Source: Alphaproteobacteria bacterium (GTDB taxonomy: Bacteria; Pseudomonadota; Alphaproteobacteria; Rhizobiales; Aestuariivirgaceae). Taken from it: DNA of 11,062 nt. A model generated the notes under the pieces. The model saw only the letters and a program-made list of their open reading frames with translations, did no database searches and was not told the origin of the DNA. The stretch lies in assembly GCA_005884715.1 (NCBI GenBank), contig VAZZ01000006.1, positions 5,587 through 16,648 on the forward strand, given 5' to 3'. Shown here one piece after another: positions 1 to 6,308 of the stretch (positions within the stretch are counted from its first letter, which is position 1; each line of letters opens with the position of its first letter). A program made the position numbers and the translations under genes.

Positions 1-726
1 CGCAGTTCGAGCAATGTGCAGAAGGTGGTCTGGGCGCTCGATGAGCTTGGCCTCGCTTTCAAGCGCCATACGGTCGGCGGCGGCTTTGGCGGTGTGCGCG
101 AGCCGTCCTATCTCAAGATGAATCCAAACGGTCTTGTGCCGGTCCTCCAGGATGGCGACATCACCATGTTCGAATCGAATGCCATCGTGCGCTATCTGGC
201 GGCCCGTTATGGCGAAGGCAGCTTGCGGCCGAGCGAGCCAAAGGCGCTCGCCTTGGCCGAGCAATGGATGGAGTGGCAGCAGCTCAATGTTGTGCCGCTT
301 ATCTCGACGATATTCTGGAACCAGGTGCGTTCGCCGCCCGCTCAGCGCAATGACAAGGCGATCGCCGAGTCGAACGCCAGACTGCCGGGGCTGCTGGCGA
401 TCGCCGATCAGGCGCTCAAATCATCGCAATGGTTTGCCGGCGATAGTTTCACATTCGGCGATATCGTACTGGGCGTCCTCTATTGGCGCTATTCCTGCCT
501 CGATTGCCCGAAGCCCGATACGCCCAACATCAAGCGCTGGTTCGCGGCGCTGAAGGAACGTCCGGCCTATCAGAAATGGATCATGGTCCAGGTCGGCAGC
601 AATCCTGCGGAATGGACTGCCAACGAACCGCCAGATCCTGAACGAATTGCCAGGCGACGCGGCCTGACCGGCTGCCGCGCGTCGTCGCCCATTCGATGGC
701 CTGCGCCCGCATCTCTTCCGGCTTGA
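1..726 (+). CDS. Glutathione S-transferase family protein, 5' end missing
   Basis: Cytosolic GST-fold protein, probably conjugating or reducing substrates with glutathione; the substrate cannot be told. The frame is open from base 1 and begins with Arg-Ser-Ser-Ser-Asn-Val-Gln-Lys, the Ser-type active-site loop after the first beta strand, so the true start lies only some 5-10 codons upstream; the GTG at 16 is an internal Val codon. The thioredoxin-like domain shows NPNGLVPVL (in-window residues 42-50, with the cis-Pro) and the glutathione-binding Glu-Ser pair at 58-59. The helical C-terminal domain includes FGDI (152-155) and ERPAYQKW (186-193). Family members usually stop soon after this last motif, at about 205-220 aa. 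This one continues to 241 in-window residues with a Pro/Arg-rich tail lying antisense to the conserved C-terminus of the DUF815 gene. The tail is probably readthrough after loss of the native stop. The family call is firm; the 3' end is doubtful. Confidence 0.85.
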   Translation, partial: RSSSNVQKVVWALDELGLAFKRHTVGGGFGGVREPSYLKMNPNGLVPVLQDGDITMFESNAIVRYLAARYGEGSLRPSEPKALALAEQWMEWQQLNVVPLISTIFWNQVRSPPAQRNDKAIAESNARLPGLLAIADQALKSSQWFAGDSFTFGDIVLGVLYWRYSCLDCPKPDTPNIKRWFAALKERPAYQKWIMVQVGSNPAEWTANEPPDPERIARRRGLTGCRASSPIRWPAPASLPA

Positions 727-1474
727 CGTGGAGCCTGAAATATCGGGCATAACCATCTACCATTGCAAGGAAATCATCCTGTGAGCAATTATGGAAGCCA
801 AGCCAGAGGCCGAACCGGTCGGAGAGTGAGACCTTCTCCTGTATGGCTTCCGACGGGTTGATCGCGGTCGATCTTTCATTCTCCATCATGTCGCGCGGCA
901 GCAAGTGCCGGCGGTTCGATGTCGCATAGAAGATCATGTTCGAAGGGCGTCCCTCGATACCGCCCTCAAGCGCCGCCTTGAGCGATTTGTAGGACGTGTC
1001 GTTAGCATCGAAGGAAAGATCATCGCAGAAGACGATGAAGCGCAAATCCGGATTGCTGCGGATCAGCGTCATCAGCTGCGGCAGGCCTTCGATATCCTCG
1101 CGGTGGATTTCGACGAGCTTGAGCCTGCCCCCGGTTTCCCTATTCACCAGGTGGTGGGAGGCCTTGACGAGCGAGCTCTTACCCATGCCCCTGGCACCCC
1201 ACAGAAGGGCATTATTGGCGGGCAGGCCCTTGGCGAACCGGCGCGTATTTTCGATCAGGATATCGCGAGTCTGGTCGATGCCACGCAGAAGCTCGATATC
1301 CACCCGGTTGACCTTGGAAACCGGCTCCAGCCGGCGCAGGGGCGCGTTCCAGATGAAGGCCGAGGCCGAAGTGAGATCATGGGCGGGCGGCGGCGCCGGC
1401 GCCAGCCTTTCGAGAGCTGAGGCAATCCGGCGCAAAGTGGCCGCAAATTCATCGTTTGGCAGGTCCTTCGGCAT
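581..1474 (-). CDS. DUF815-family AAA+ ATPase
   Basis: P-loop ATPase of the DUF815 (PF05673) family, whose cellular role is not established. With the ATG at 1474 it is 297 aa; a TTG at 1486 in the same frame would add four residues, and neither start has a clear ribosome binding site. Visible motifs are Walker A GARGMGKSS (93-101), Walker B IVFCDD (147-152), a sensor-like Asn in ATSNRRHL (about 184-191), and Asp-Arg-Phe (219-221) in the LSDRFGLWLGF block. The conserved end GSRSGRVAWQFVQDLA reaches residue 282. The last 15 residues are antisense to GST codons and look unlike the family, so the native stop may be lost. In many Hyphomicrobiales this gene sits divergently beside yajC, as here. 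The family call is strong; start and extreme C-terminus are less certain. Confidence 0.85.
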   Translation of the reverse strand: MPKDLPNDEFAATLRRIASALERLAPAPPPAHDLTSASAFIWNAPLRRLEPVSKVNRVDIELLRGIDQTRDILIENTRRFAKGLPANNALLWGARGMGKSSLVKASHHLVNRETGGRLKLVEIHREDIEGLPQLMTLIRSNPDLRFIVFCDDLSFDANDTSYKSLKAALEGGIEGRPSNMIFYATSNRRHLLPRDMMENERSTAINPSEAIQEKVSLSDRFGLWLGFHNCSQDDFLAMVDGYARYFRLHVKPEEMRAQAIEWATTRGSRSGRVAWQFVQDLAVRWQSIPQDCCRPGP

Positions 1475-1572
1475 GACGCCCGTCAATAAACCGAGAGGCC
1501 CCCGCGAGCAAGGCGATGGGGCGCATGGATGGACGGCAAAAACAGGGGGCCCTTTGGGTTTCCCGCTTCTGG

Positions 1573-1600
1573 TTGCAATGGCCGGGTTCGGCGCTATATA
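1573..1600 (+). promoter_or_regulatory. Probable sigma-70 promoter of yajC-secD-secF
   Basis: TTGCAA (1573-1578) is followed after 15-16 bp by CTATAT (1594-1599), which exactly matches the -10 consensus reported for rhizobial housekeeping promoters (CTTGAC-N17-CTATAT). Transcription would start near 1606, giving a leader of about 60 nt before yajC. A 6-bp inverted repeat, GGGTTC (1584-1589) and GAACCC (1606-1611), brackets the -10 box and could be an operator or chance. No start site has been measured. Confidence 0.5.
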
Positions 1601-1665
1601 CCCCTGAACCCAAAACCGGGCCGCCCTATTTTCCCGCCCTTGGCCGCCCAGAGGAGACGTCCTGA

Positions 1666-2010
1666 ATGTTCATTGCCCCTGCTTTTGCTCAGGCTACGGG
1701 GACCCCGGCCGCCACTGACTTCATCGGCATGATTCTGCCACTTGTGGCAATCATGGTGGTGTTCTGGTTCCTCCTGATCCGCCCGCAGCAGAAGCGGCAG
1801 AAGGAGCACCAGGAACTCATCGGCAAGGTCGCCCGCGGCGACACGATCGTGACATCGGGCGGCCTGGTTGGCCGTGTGTCGAAAGTGGTGGATGAACGCG
1901 AGCTGCTGGTCGAAGTCGGAGATAATATGAAGGTCAGGATCGTACGCAGCGCCGTCGCCGAGGTCAGGGCGAAAGGCGAGCCGATCAAAGACGACCAGGC
2001 GAAGAAGTAA
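1666..2010 (+). CDS. yajC: Preprotein translocase subunit YajC
   Basis: Small inner-membrane accessory subunit of the Sec translocon, associating with SecD and SecF and with the SecYEG/YidC holotranslocon. The 114-aa length is normal for alphaproteobacteria. An N-terminal alanine-rich stretch (MFIAPAFAQA) is followed by one hydrophobic helix at about 19-38. The family signature LLIRPQQKRQKEHQ (about 36-49) comes next, then a cytoplasmic beta-rich domain with GDTIVTSGGLVGRV. The start is supported by GAGGAG at 1651-1656, nine bases before the ATG. It opens the yajC-secD-secF operon, with 11 nt between its stop and secD. Nothing in it looks damaged. Confidence 0.96.
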   Translation: MFIAPAFAQATGTPAATDFIGMILPLVAIMVVFWFLLIRPQQKRQKEHQELIGKVARGDTIVTSGGLVGRVSKVVDERELLVEVGDNMKVRIVRSAVAEVRAKGEPIKDDQAKK

Positions 2011-2021
2011 GACCGGCCGCA

Positions 2022-3594
2022 ATGCTTTATTTCTCCCGCTGGAAAGTCATCGCCATCCTTCTCTCGGTGCTTGCTGGCATCCTGTGCGCGCTCCCCAATA
2101 TTCTGCCCAAGGACATCCAGGACATCTTGCGCGAGCGCACCATCCTGCGCCCGGTGACGCTGGGGCTCGACCTGCAAGGCGGTTCGAACGTCCTCATGGA
2201 AGTCGACCGTAAGGAGCTCGTTGATACGCTGATCGTCCAGCAAATGGGCGATGTGCGCGCCGCTTTGCGTGCCGCCCGCATTGCCTACAAGCTCAACCGA
2301 ACGCCAAGCGGCGTCACGGTGCAGATCACCGAGGCTGGCGATGTCGACAAGGCAGATGACGCCCTGAAAGGCCTCACCCAGCCGATCGATACCGGCCTGT
2401 TCGGGACGGGCCTCGCCAGCCACGTCTTCACCCTCGACCGTTCAGGCCAGCAGTTCACTTTCACTTTCTCGGATCAGGGCCTGGACGCACGTGTCAGCCG
2501 GGCCGTCGATCAGTCGCTGCGCATCATCGAGAACCGCGTCAACGGCTCGGGCATCTCGGAAGCCGCCATCCAGCGCCAGGGCAAGGATCGCATCGTCATC
2601 CAGTTGCCGGGCGTCGGCGATCCCGACCAGGTCGTCAAGATGATCGGCCAGACGGCCAAGCTCACTTTTCAGCTTGTCTGCGAAAGCCAGCCTAACGCCG
2701 CCACCGACAATCCGCCCCCCGATTGCGCCGCCTTTCCGATGAAGGAAGATCCCAAGCGCATCATGTGGGTGCAGACATCGAGTGCGGCCACCGTCGAGGG
2801 CGGCGACCTCAACGATGCGCAATCCGGTTTCGATTCGCGCAACAACGAGCCGATCGTCAATTTCCGCTTCAACCAGAAGGGAGCCATTCGCTTCGGCAAG
2901 CTCACGGCCGACAATGTCGGCAAGCCCTTTGCCATCGTGCTCGACCAGCAGGTCATCAGCGCGCCCCGGATCAATGAACCGATCCTTGGCGGCTCAGGCC
3001 AGATCTCCGGCCGTCGTGCTGCGCTCGGGCGCCTTGCCGGCACGCTTGATCCCGGTCGAGTCGCGCACCGTCGGGCCGAGCCTCGGCTCGGACTCGATCC
3101 ATGCTGGAGCGGTGTCGGCGATCATCGCACTGATCGCCGTCATGATCTTCATGCTGATCGCCTATGGCCTGTTCGGCATATTCGCCGATGTGGCGCTGAT
3201 CGTGAACCTCATCCTGCTGATCGGCATCATGTCGGTCGCGGGCTTCACGCTGACCTTGCCGGGCATTGCCGGCATCGTGCTGACCATGGGCATCGCCGTC
3301 GATTCGAACGTCCTCGTCTATGAGCGTATCCGCGAAGAATGGCGCCACGGACGAACCGCGCTCAATGCAATCGATACCGGATTCAAGGCGGCGCTCGCCA
3401 CGGTTCTCGATTCGAACTTCACGGCACTCATCGCCGCCGTCGTGCTTTTCGGCGTGGGCTCGGGTCCGGTGCGTGGCTTCGCCATCGCCCATGCCATCGG
3501 CATTCTCACCACATTGTTCACCGCCTTCACCTTTACCCGTCTGATCGTTTCCTGGTGGGTCAGGACGGCCAAGCCCAAAGAGGTTCCGCTTTAG
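2022..3594 (+). pseudogene. secD: SecD protein translocase subunit, frame broken by an apparent 32-nt deletion
   Basis: SecD is the large polytopic partner of SecF; with the proton gradient it pulls exported chains on the periplasmic side of SecYEG. The 5' part (2022-3011) encodes 330 normal residues: TM1 at about 8-27, LGLDLQGGS (47-55), the periplasmic P1 domain with RIIENRVNGSGISE, and GGSGQISG (323-330). Homologues continue with about 11 residues of the type NFTxxxANDLA before V-x-LRSGALPA. Here that block is absent, and normal sequence resumes one base later in another frame at 3013 (VVLRSGALPARL). The rest runs to the stop at 3592-3594 and carries the five C-terminal membrane helices and GIAVDSNVLVYERIREE. 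The literal product would be 433 aa with 103 aberrant residues and no C-terminal helices. Restored length would be about 534 aa, normal for the family. Assembly error and real mutation are both possible. Confidence 0.88.
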
Positions 3595-3606
3595 GCGGTA
3601 AATCAC

Positions 3607-4560
3607 ATGTACAAGCCTATCCGCTTCATTAAGGACGATACCAAGATCAAGTTCATGCTGTTGAGCCGGTACGGCTATTTCGCATCCGGGCTTGCCTGCC
3701 TTGCCGCCGTTCTGCTCTTTGTCTTTGTCGGCCTCAATTACGGCGTCGATTTCAAGGGCGGCACGGTCTTCGTCATCCGCACCGAACAAACCGCCAATCT
3801 CGATGAGCTGAGGTCGAAGGTCAACGGCCTTGGCTTCGGCGAAGCCGAATTGCAGGAATTCGGGAGCGGCGGGCGCGAGGTGCTCATCCGTTTGCCGACG
3901 GTCGCGGGTGGCGAGGACGTCCAGCGCGTCGTTCAGGACAAGGTGAAAGAAGTCTTGGGCACGGGGGTAGAATATCTTTCCATCGATGTCGTCGGTCCAA
4001 AGGTCTCGAGCGAATTGGCCCAGCAGAGTATCCTGGCCGTGCTGATCGCCATCATCGGCATCCTGATCTATATCTGGTTCAGGTTCGAATGGCAGTTCGC
4101 CATAGCGACCGTGATGTCGCTCCTGCACGACGTCCTTTTGACCATAGGCTTCTTCTGCCTGATCGGCATCGACTTCAACCTGCAGATCATTGCGGCCATC
4201 CTTACCATCGTCGGCTATTCGCTCAACGACACTGTCGTCGTCTTCGACCGCATCCGCGAATATTTGCGCAAATATAAGCAGATGCCGCTCGCCGATCTTA
4301 TCGATTTCTCGATCAATAGCGTTCTGCCCAGAACCCTCTTGACCGCGGTGACGACGCTGCTCGCCCTCATCGCCCTCTATATATTTGGCGGCGAGGTGCT
4401 GAAGGGCTTCACGCTTGCCATGATCTGGGGCGTGGTCATCGCCACCTATTCGTCGATCTTCTCGGCCGCATCTCTCCTGGCGCTGCTCGGCGTCAATCGC
4501 GATGCGATTCAGACGACCAGCGCCAAGACGGTCAAGACGGCAGCGGCCGCGCGGCCGTAA
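3607..4560 (+). CDS. secF: Protein translocase subunit SecF
   Basis: Inner-membrane partner of SecD in the proton-driven Sec accessory complex. It is 317 aa, full length for an alphaproteobacterial SecF. The N-terminus MYKPIRFIKDDTKIKF is typical. TM1 lies at about 24-43, followed by GVDFKGGT (46-53), a periplasmic domain to about 135 ending in VGPKVSSEL (129-137), and five further helices between about 140 and 292. The conserved SLLHDV (171-176) and GYSLNDTVVVFDRIRE (203-218) segments are intact. The tail is short and rich in Ala, Thr and Lys. It starts 12 nt after the secD stop, with AGGCGG about 8 nt upstream, so translation is likely coupled in one operon. Unlike secD it shows no defect. 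Confidence 0.96.
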   Translation: MYKPIRFIKDDTKIKFMLLSRYGYFASGLACLAAVLLFVFVGLNYGVDFKGGTVFVIRTEQTANLDELRSKVNGLGFGEAELQEFGSGGREVLIRLPTVAGGEDVQRVVQDKVKEVLGTGVEYLSIDVVGPKVSSELAQQSILAVLIAIIGILIYIWFRFEWQFAIATVMSLLHDVLLTIGFFCLIGIDFNLQIIAAILTIVGYSLNDTVVVFDRIREYLRKYKQMPLADLIDFSINSVLPRTLLTAVTTLLALIALYIFGGEVLKGFTLAMIWGVVIATYSSIFSAASLLALLGVNRDAIQTTSAKTVKTAAAARP

Positions 4561-4561
4561 C

Positions 4562-4606
4562 AACTTTACCTCGCCCCGCGAAGCGCAGGACTGTCCGGGG
4601 AAAGTT
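4562..4606 (+). terminator. Imperfect hairpin just after secF, possible terminator or repeat fragment
   Basis: AACTTT (4562-4567) plus CCCC (4574-4577) can pair with GGGG (4597-4600) plus AAAGTT (4601-4606), leaving a 6-nt bulge and a 19-nt loop. No T tract follows, so it would be a weak intrinsic terminator. Bases 4568-4584 resemble the reverse complement of the repeat end near 5011-5030, so it may be a decayed repeat copy. It lies two bases after the secF stop. Confidence 0.3.
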
Positions 4607-4727
4607 GGTGGGCTGATGTGAAATGCCTGTAGAAGCAATGATGTGTGTTGAATTTTGTCAAATCAATATGTCAGATTCATTTTGCTACAAAAATCCTCCT
4701 CGCCGGAGTGCAGGTAGACAGGAAGAG
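4607..4727. other. AT-richer intergenic stretch with no gene seen
   Basis: This part of the 472-bp gap between secF and the Mth938-like gene is richer in A and T than its surroundings. I find no convincing coding sequence, tRNA or paired -35/-10 boxes. It could hold the promoter of the downstream operon, but no candidate stands out. Confidence 0.4.
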
Positions 4728-4781
4728 CTCTCACCCGGCCTTCGGCCACCCTCTCCCATCGCTTCGCGACGGGCGAGGGGG
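4728..4781 (+). repeat. Intergenic palindromic repeat, copy 1
   Basis: CTCACCC and CTCTCCC blocks carry two hairpins: GGCC-TTC-GGCC (4737-4747) and CCCATCGC-TTC-GCGACGGG (4755-4773, one mismatch). The unit ends in a GAGGGGG run. This CTCACCC/hairpin/CTCTCCC/hairpin design is a very common intergenic element in Hyphomicrobiales genomes. Recognition is by pattern; the named family was not checked. Confidence 0.7.
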
Positions 4782-4813
4782 AAGCCTCAGGGGTCAAACC
4801 GATTGCGTCAATT

Positions 4814-4882
4814 TTCCCCGGACAGCCCTGCGCAAAGCGGGGAGAGGAAGGGCTCATTGCGAAGCAATGGGAAGGTGAGGGG
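4814..4882 (-). repeat. Intergenic palindromic repeat, copy 2, inverted
   Basis: Read on the minus strand this unit again gives CCCCTCACC, a hairpin, CCTCTCCCC and a hairpin. The hairpins are CATTGC-GAA-GCAATG (4855-4869, perfect 6-bp arms) and CCCTGC-GCAAA-GCGGGG (4826-4842, one G-T pair). It lies inverted relative to copies 1 and 3, so copies 1 and 2 could also fold on each other as a larger inverted repeat. Confidence 0.65.
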
Positions 4883-4963
4883 CTTCGGATCAATGCTGAT
4901 TTCATGCCCAAACAGTTTCAATAAACCACCACTTTCGACCATCACGGCTCTAACATGACGAAA
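4883..4963. other. Spacer between repeat copies, no gene seen
   Basis: About 80 bases of lower GC separate the inverted and direct repeat copies. I see no reading frame with protein-like character and no strong promoter. Confidence 0.4.
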
Positions 4964-5030
4964 GTGCCCCTCACCCTCCCGGCGCTTTGCGCCGGGCCCC
5001 TCCCTCTCCCCGCTTTGCGGGGCGAGGTGT
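4964..5030 (+). repeat. Intergenic palindromic repeat, copy 3, abutting the next start codon
   Basis: This is the cleanest copy: GCCCCTCACC, hairpin CCCGGCGC-TTT-GCGCCGGG (4978-4996, perfect 8-bp arms), CCTCTCC, hairpin CCCCGC-TTT-GCGGGG (5008-5022, perfect 6-bp arms), then CGAGGTG. It has the same orientation as copy 1. Its last bases lie 3-8 nt before the ATG of the Mth938-like gene and include that gene's best ribosome binding site. Confidence 0.75.
5024..5029 (+). promoter_or_regulatory. Ribosome binding site at the edge of repeat copy 3
   Basis: GAGGTG (core GAGG at 5024-5027) lies five bases before the ATG at 5033. It is the only good Shine-Dalgarno match near this start and fixes it. 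It also forms the end of the repeat, immediately after the 5008-5022 hairpin, so that hairpin could limit ribosome access. Confidence 0.55.
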
Positions 5031-5032
5031 AA

Positions 5033-5431
5033 ATGCGATCGGTCCCGGAAGTGAGCGAACGCTTTCTCCCCGAACGCGCGCTTATCGACTCCTATGGCAA
5101 TGGCGGCTTCCGGTTTGCCGGCATGTCGCATCAGGGCTCGCTTCTCATCCTCGCCGATGGCATGCATGCCTGGCGGCCTGGCCGGTTTGCCGATGTGGGC
5201 CTTGCAGACTTCGCGACAGTGCTTTCCGCCGGCAAGCAGCCGGCCTTTCTGCTGTTCGGTACCGGCGCCACGATGCATTTGCCATCTCCTCATCTCATGC
5301 AGGCTTTTGCCGAAGCGGGCACGGCGCTCGAAGCCATGACGACTGGTGCCGCGGTGCGCACCTACAATATTCTGCTTGCCGAGAAACGCGATGTCGCGGC
5401 GGCACTCCTCGCCGTCGAGCTGGCCCGATGA
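5033..5431 (+). CDS. Mth938-like (DUF498, NDUFAF3-related) protein
   Basis: Small soluble protein of the Mth938 fold, 132 aa, the usual size. The family includes human NDUFAF3, a mitochondrial complex I assembly factor; the bacterial role is not firmly established. Visible conserved parts are FRFAGMSHQGSLLIL (26-40) followed by DGMHAWRP, the LLFGTGATMHLP strand-turn (73-84), and EAMTTGAAVRTYNILLAEKR (100-119), the strongest family match. There is no signal peptide or membrane helix. The gene lies downstream of secF, a neighbourhood common in alphaproteobacteria, though here 472 bp of repeats intervene. Its stop overlaps the start of the next gene (ATGA at 5428-5431), implying translational coupling with the NDUFAF6-like gene. 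Family assignment is good; a respiratory assembly role is inference. Confidence 0.88.
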   Translation: MRSVPEVSERFLPERALIDSYGNGGFRFAGMSHQGSLLILADGMHAWRPGRFADVGLADFATVLSAGKQPAFLLFGTGATMHLPSPHLMQAFAEAGTALEAMTTGAAVRTYNILLAEKRDVAAALLAVELAR

Positions 5432-6267
5432 GCGCCGATTACTGTCACGACCTTGTGTGCGCCGGCGACAAGGACCGCTATCTGACTTCGCTTTTCGCGC
5501 CCGACCGGTTGCGCCCGCATCTCCTGGCGCTTTACGCCTTCAATATCGAGATCGCGCGCATCCGCGAGACGGTCAGCGAAGCAGCGCTCGGCGAGATCCG
5601 CCTGCACTGGTGGCGGGATGCGATCGAAGGCATCTATGCCGGCAACTCTCACGGCCACCCCGTTATCGAGGCTTTGGCGCCCTCAATCGAGCTGGCTCAG
5701 CTGCCGAAGCAGGCCTTGCTCAACATGGTGGAGGCCAGGCGTTTCGATCTCTATGACGATCCCATGCCATCCCTCCAGCAGCTTGAAGGCTATCTCGGCG
5801 AGACGGCATCGATGCTGATCCAGCTTGCGGTGATGATCCTCGACAGGCCGCGGGCGGAGCGTCTGGCAGAAGTGTCGGGTCTCGCCGGCGTCGCCATGGG
5901 CATCACCGGTTTCTTGCGCTCGCTGCCGCTGCACCGGGCCAGGGGCCAGTGTTTCGTGCCGGCGGACCTGCTCGCCCGTCATGGCCTGACTCCGGCCCAT
6001 CTGTTGGCCGCCCGTGAGCCCGATGCGCTCAAGGACGTCCTCTCCGAACTTCGCCAACACGCAGTGAAGAGACTGGACGAAGCCAGTGCCATGACGGCCT
6101 CGATCTCACCTGAAGCTTTTCCGGCCTATCTTCCCACCAGCCTGACCAGGCTCTATCTGGCGCGCCTCGCGAGCCTCGGCCCAAAGGCCCTGACCGAAAT
6201 CGCCGATGTGGCGCAATGGCGCCGGCAATGGGCTCTTTACAGTCACGCGAAAACCCAGACACTGTAA
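5428..6267 (+). CDS. Squalene/phytoene synthase family protein, NDUFAF6-like
   Basis: A 279-aa all-helical protein of the squalene/phytoene synthase superfamily, in the branch resembling human NDUFAF6 (C8orf38), a complex I assembly factor. Conserved features are LYAFNIEIARIRETVSE (35-51), RLHWWRD (58-64) and GFLRSLPLHRARGQCFVPADLL (161-182). The two Asp-rich metal and diphosphate-binding motifs of true synthases (DDxxD type) are missing: the first position reads EIARIRE and the second LRSLPLHRARG. Prenyl condensation is therefore unlikely. There are no terpenoid or carotenoid genes nearby. The ATG at 5428 overlaps the preceding stop as ATGA, which fixes the start; the same frame is open further upstream but with no family character. 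The 41-nt gap to the next gene suggests one operon. Family call strong; function inferred. Confidence 0.88.
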   Translation: MSADYCHDLVCAGDKDRYLTSLFAPDRLRPHLLALYAFNIEIARIRETVSEAALGEIRLHWWRDAIEGIYAGNSHGHPVIEALAPSIELAQLPKQALLNMVEARRFDLYDDPMPSLQQLEGYLGETASMLIQLAVMILDRPRAERLAEVSGLAGVAMGITGFLRSLPLHRARGQCFVPADLLARHGLTPAHLLAAREPDALKDVLSELRQHAVKRLDEASAMTASISPEAFPAYLPTSLTRLYLARLASLGPKALTEIADVAQWRRQWALYSHAKTQTL

Positions 6268-6308
6268 CCGTCGGACCGCCACGGTTGTGGAATAGCCACG
6301 GAGTCTTC

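Noticed and set aside
16..18. GTG as the start of the GST gene
   Set aside because: The codons before it encode the conserved active-site Ser-Ser-Asn, so the gene begins outside the window.
2985..3030. Programmed ribosomal frameshifting in secD
   Set aside because: There is no slippery heptamer at the junction, and about 11 conserved residues are absent, which frameshifting could not supply.
2971..4638. A 555-codon open frame on the minus strand, rich in Asp, Glu, Gln and His
   Set aside because: It is antisense to clearly conserved secD and secF. Its composition is what the codon bias of membrane protein genes gives on the opposite strand, and it has no recognisable domain.
4623..4958. A 111-codon open frame in the secF downstream gap
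   Set aside because: It runs through the hairpin repeats, has low-complexity Ser/Arg/Pro content and no family features. It is likely a repeat-derived open frame.
4987..5427. Upstream in-frame extension of the NDUFAF6-like gene
   Set aside because: It would run in the wrong frame through the entire Mth938-like gene and repeat copy 3, with no family similarity. The ATGA overlap at 5428 gives the expected N-terminus.
6266..6286. Hairpin AACCGT/ACGGTT overlapping the stop of the NDUFAF6-like gene
   Set aside because: Six-base arms with a nine-base loop and no following T tract; too weak to call a terminator, and it lies inside a likely operon.
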